This document shows, in pieces, positions 5,573 through 5,609 of a stretch of DNA of 5,609 bases (its first letter is position 1; every line of letters starts with the position of its first letter). A program made the position numbers and the translations under genes. Origin of the DNA: JASFQI01 sp050115555 (GTDB lineage: Bacteria; Desulfobacterota; DSM-4660; Desulfatiglandales; HGW-15). Under the pieces are notes generated by a model that was not told the origin of the DNA, did no database searches, and worked only from the letters and a program-made list of their open reading frames with translations. The DNA lies in assembly GCA_050115555.1 (NCBI GenBank), contig JASFQI010000333.1, forward strand, positions 1 through 5,609, in the 5' to 3' direction.

Positions 5573-5591
5573 ACACTTACACATCCACATG
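5573..5591 (+). repeat. Imperfect direct repeat, right copy
   Basis: This is the partner of 5179-5197 (16 of 19 identical). It lies 43 bases after the third helical domain and 18 bases before the window end. Confidence 0.5.
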
Positions 5592-5609
5592 TTTGAGGGG
5601 CGGAGGGGT

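Larger units (their letters stand above)
5047..5609. other. Gene-free, strongly structured right end of the window
   Basis: No convincing protein gene lies here. The longer open frames overlap palindromes, lack ribosome sites and have Pro/Arg/Gly-rich products typical of chance frames in GC-rich DNA. The plus strand is markedly C-rich. The region holds the surE terminator, a smaller hairpin (CACTCC 5111-5116 with GGAGTG 5127-5132), a pair of imperfect direct repeats and a 300-base block of nested helices. The last 15 bases are G-rich (GAGGGGCGGAGGGG) and could be the ribosome site of a gene beginning beyond the edge. Confidence 0.7.

Noticed and set aside
5179..5591. A CRISPR array, because of repeated segments
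   Set aside because: There are only two imperfect copies almost 400 bases apart, with no regular spacers.
5536..5609. An ATG at 5536 with a frame open to the window end, as a possible gene start
   Set aside because: No ribosome site precedes it and only 24 codons are visible; the product looks non-coding. A start beyond the edge, after the G-rich stretch, is more likely if a gene exists.
5131..5609. A group II intron, because GTGCG occurs at 5129-5134 next to a hairpin and long helices follow
   Set aside because: The usual A-rich unpaired stretches of domain I are absent, no domain V motif is present, and the GNRA loops are on the opposite strand.

Overview
The window looks like ordinary chromosome from a GC-rich Gram-negative bacterium, most likely a Desulfobacterota (former Deltaproteobacteria) or similar lineage. 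This rests on the GC-rich third codon positions, the family mix (PstS of the short second family, a soluble GAF histidine kinase, SurE), and the wide intergenic gaps holding palindromic repeats. The taxonomic call is an inference; no marker gene here fixes it.

Layout. Positions 1-587 (minus) hold the N-terminal two thirds of a periplasmic phosphate-binding protein, PstS, cut by the left edge. Its upstream gap contains a compact element with long terminal inverted repeats (629-742), resembling a MITE, and a cluster of degenerate GTGAG repeats (755-891). Positions 874-1251 (minus) encode a small hypothetical protein whose last 20 or so codons run through a strong palindrome. Positions 1446-2396 (minus) encode a membrane-anchored protein with an acidic low-complexity linker and a periplasmic domain I do not recognise. 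Positions 2686-4011 (minus) encode a soluble GAF-domain histidine kinase with no response regulator beside it. Divergently, 4237-5046 (plus) encodes the survival nucleotidase SurE, followed by a good intrinsic terminator.

The four minus-strand genes are separated by 190-290 bases, and promoter-like sequences precede two of them, so they are probably separate units and not one operon. Phosphate uptake (PstS), nucleotide dephosphorylation (SurE) and a cytosolic sensor kinase could all belong to starvation physiology, but the sequence shows no direct link.

The most unusual part is the gene-free right end (5047-5609). It contains a 186-base segment that folds almost end to end into one long hairpin (5232-5417), directly followed by two more helical domains (5418-5509 and 5510-5530). 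The block is bracketed by a 16/19 direct repeat (5179-5197 and 5573-5591). I cannot assign it to a known RNA class. It may be a structured non-coding RNA, the RNA or end region of a mobile element continuing past the right edge, or a large fold-back repeat.
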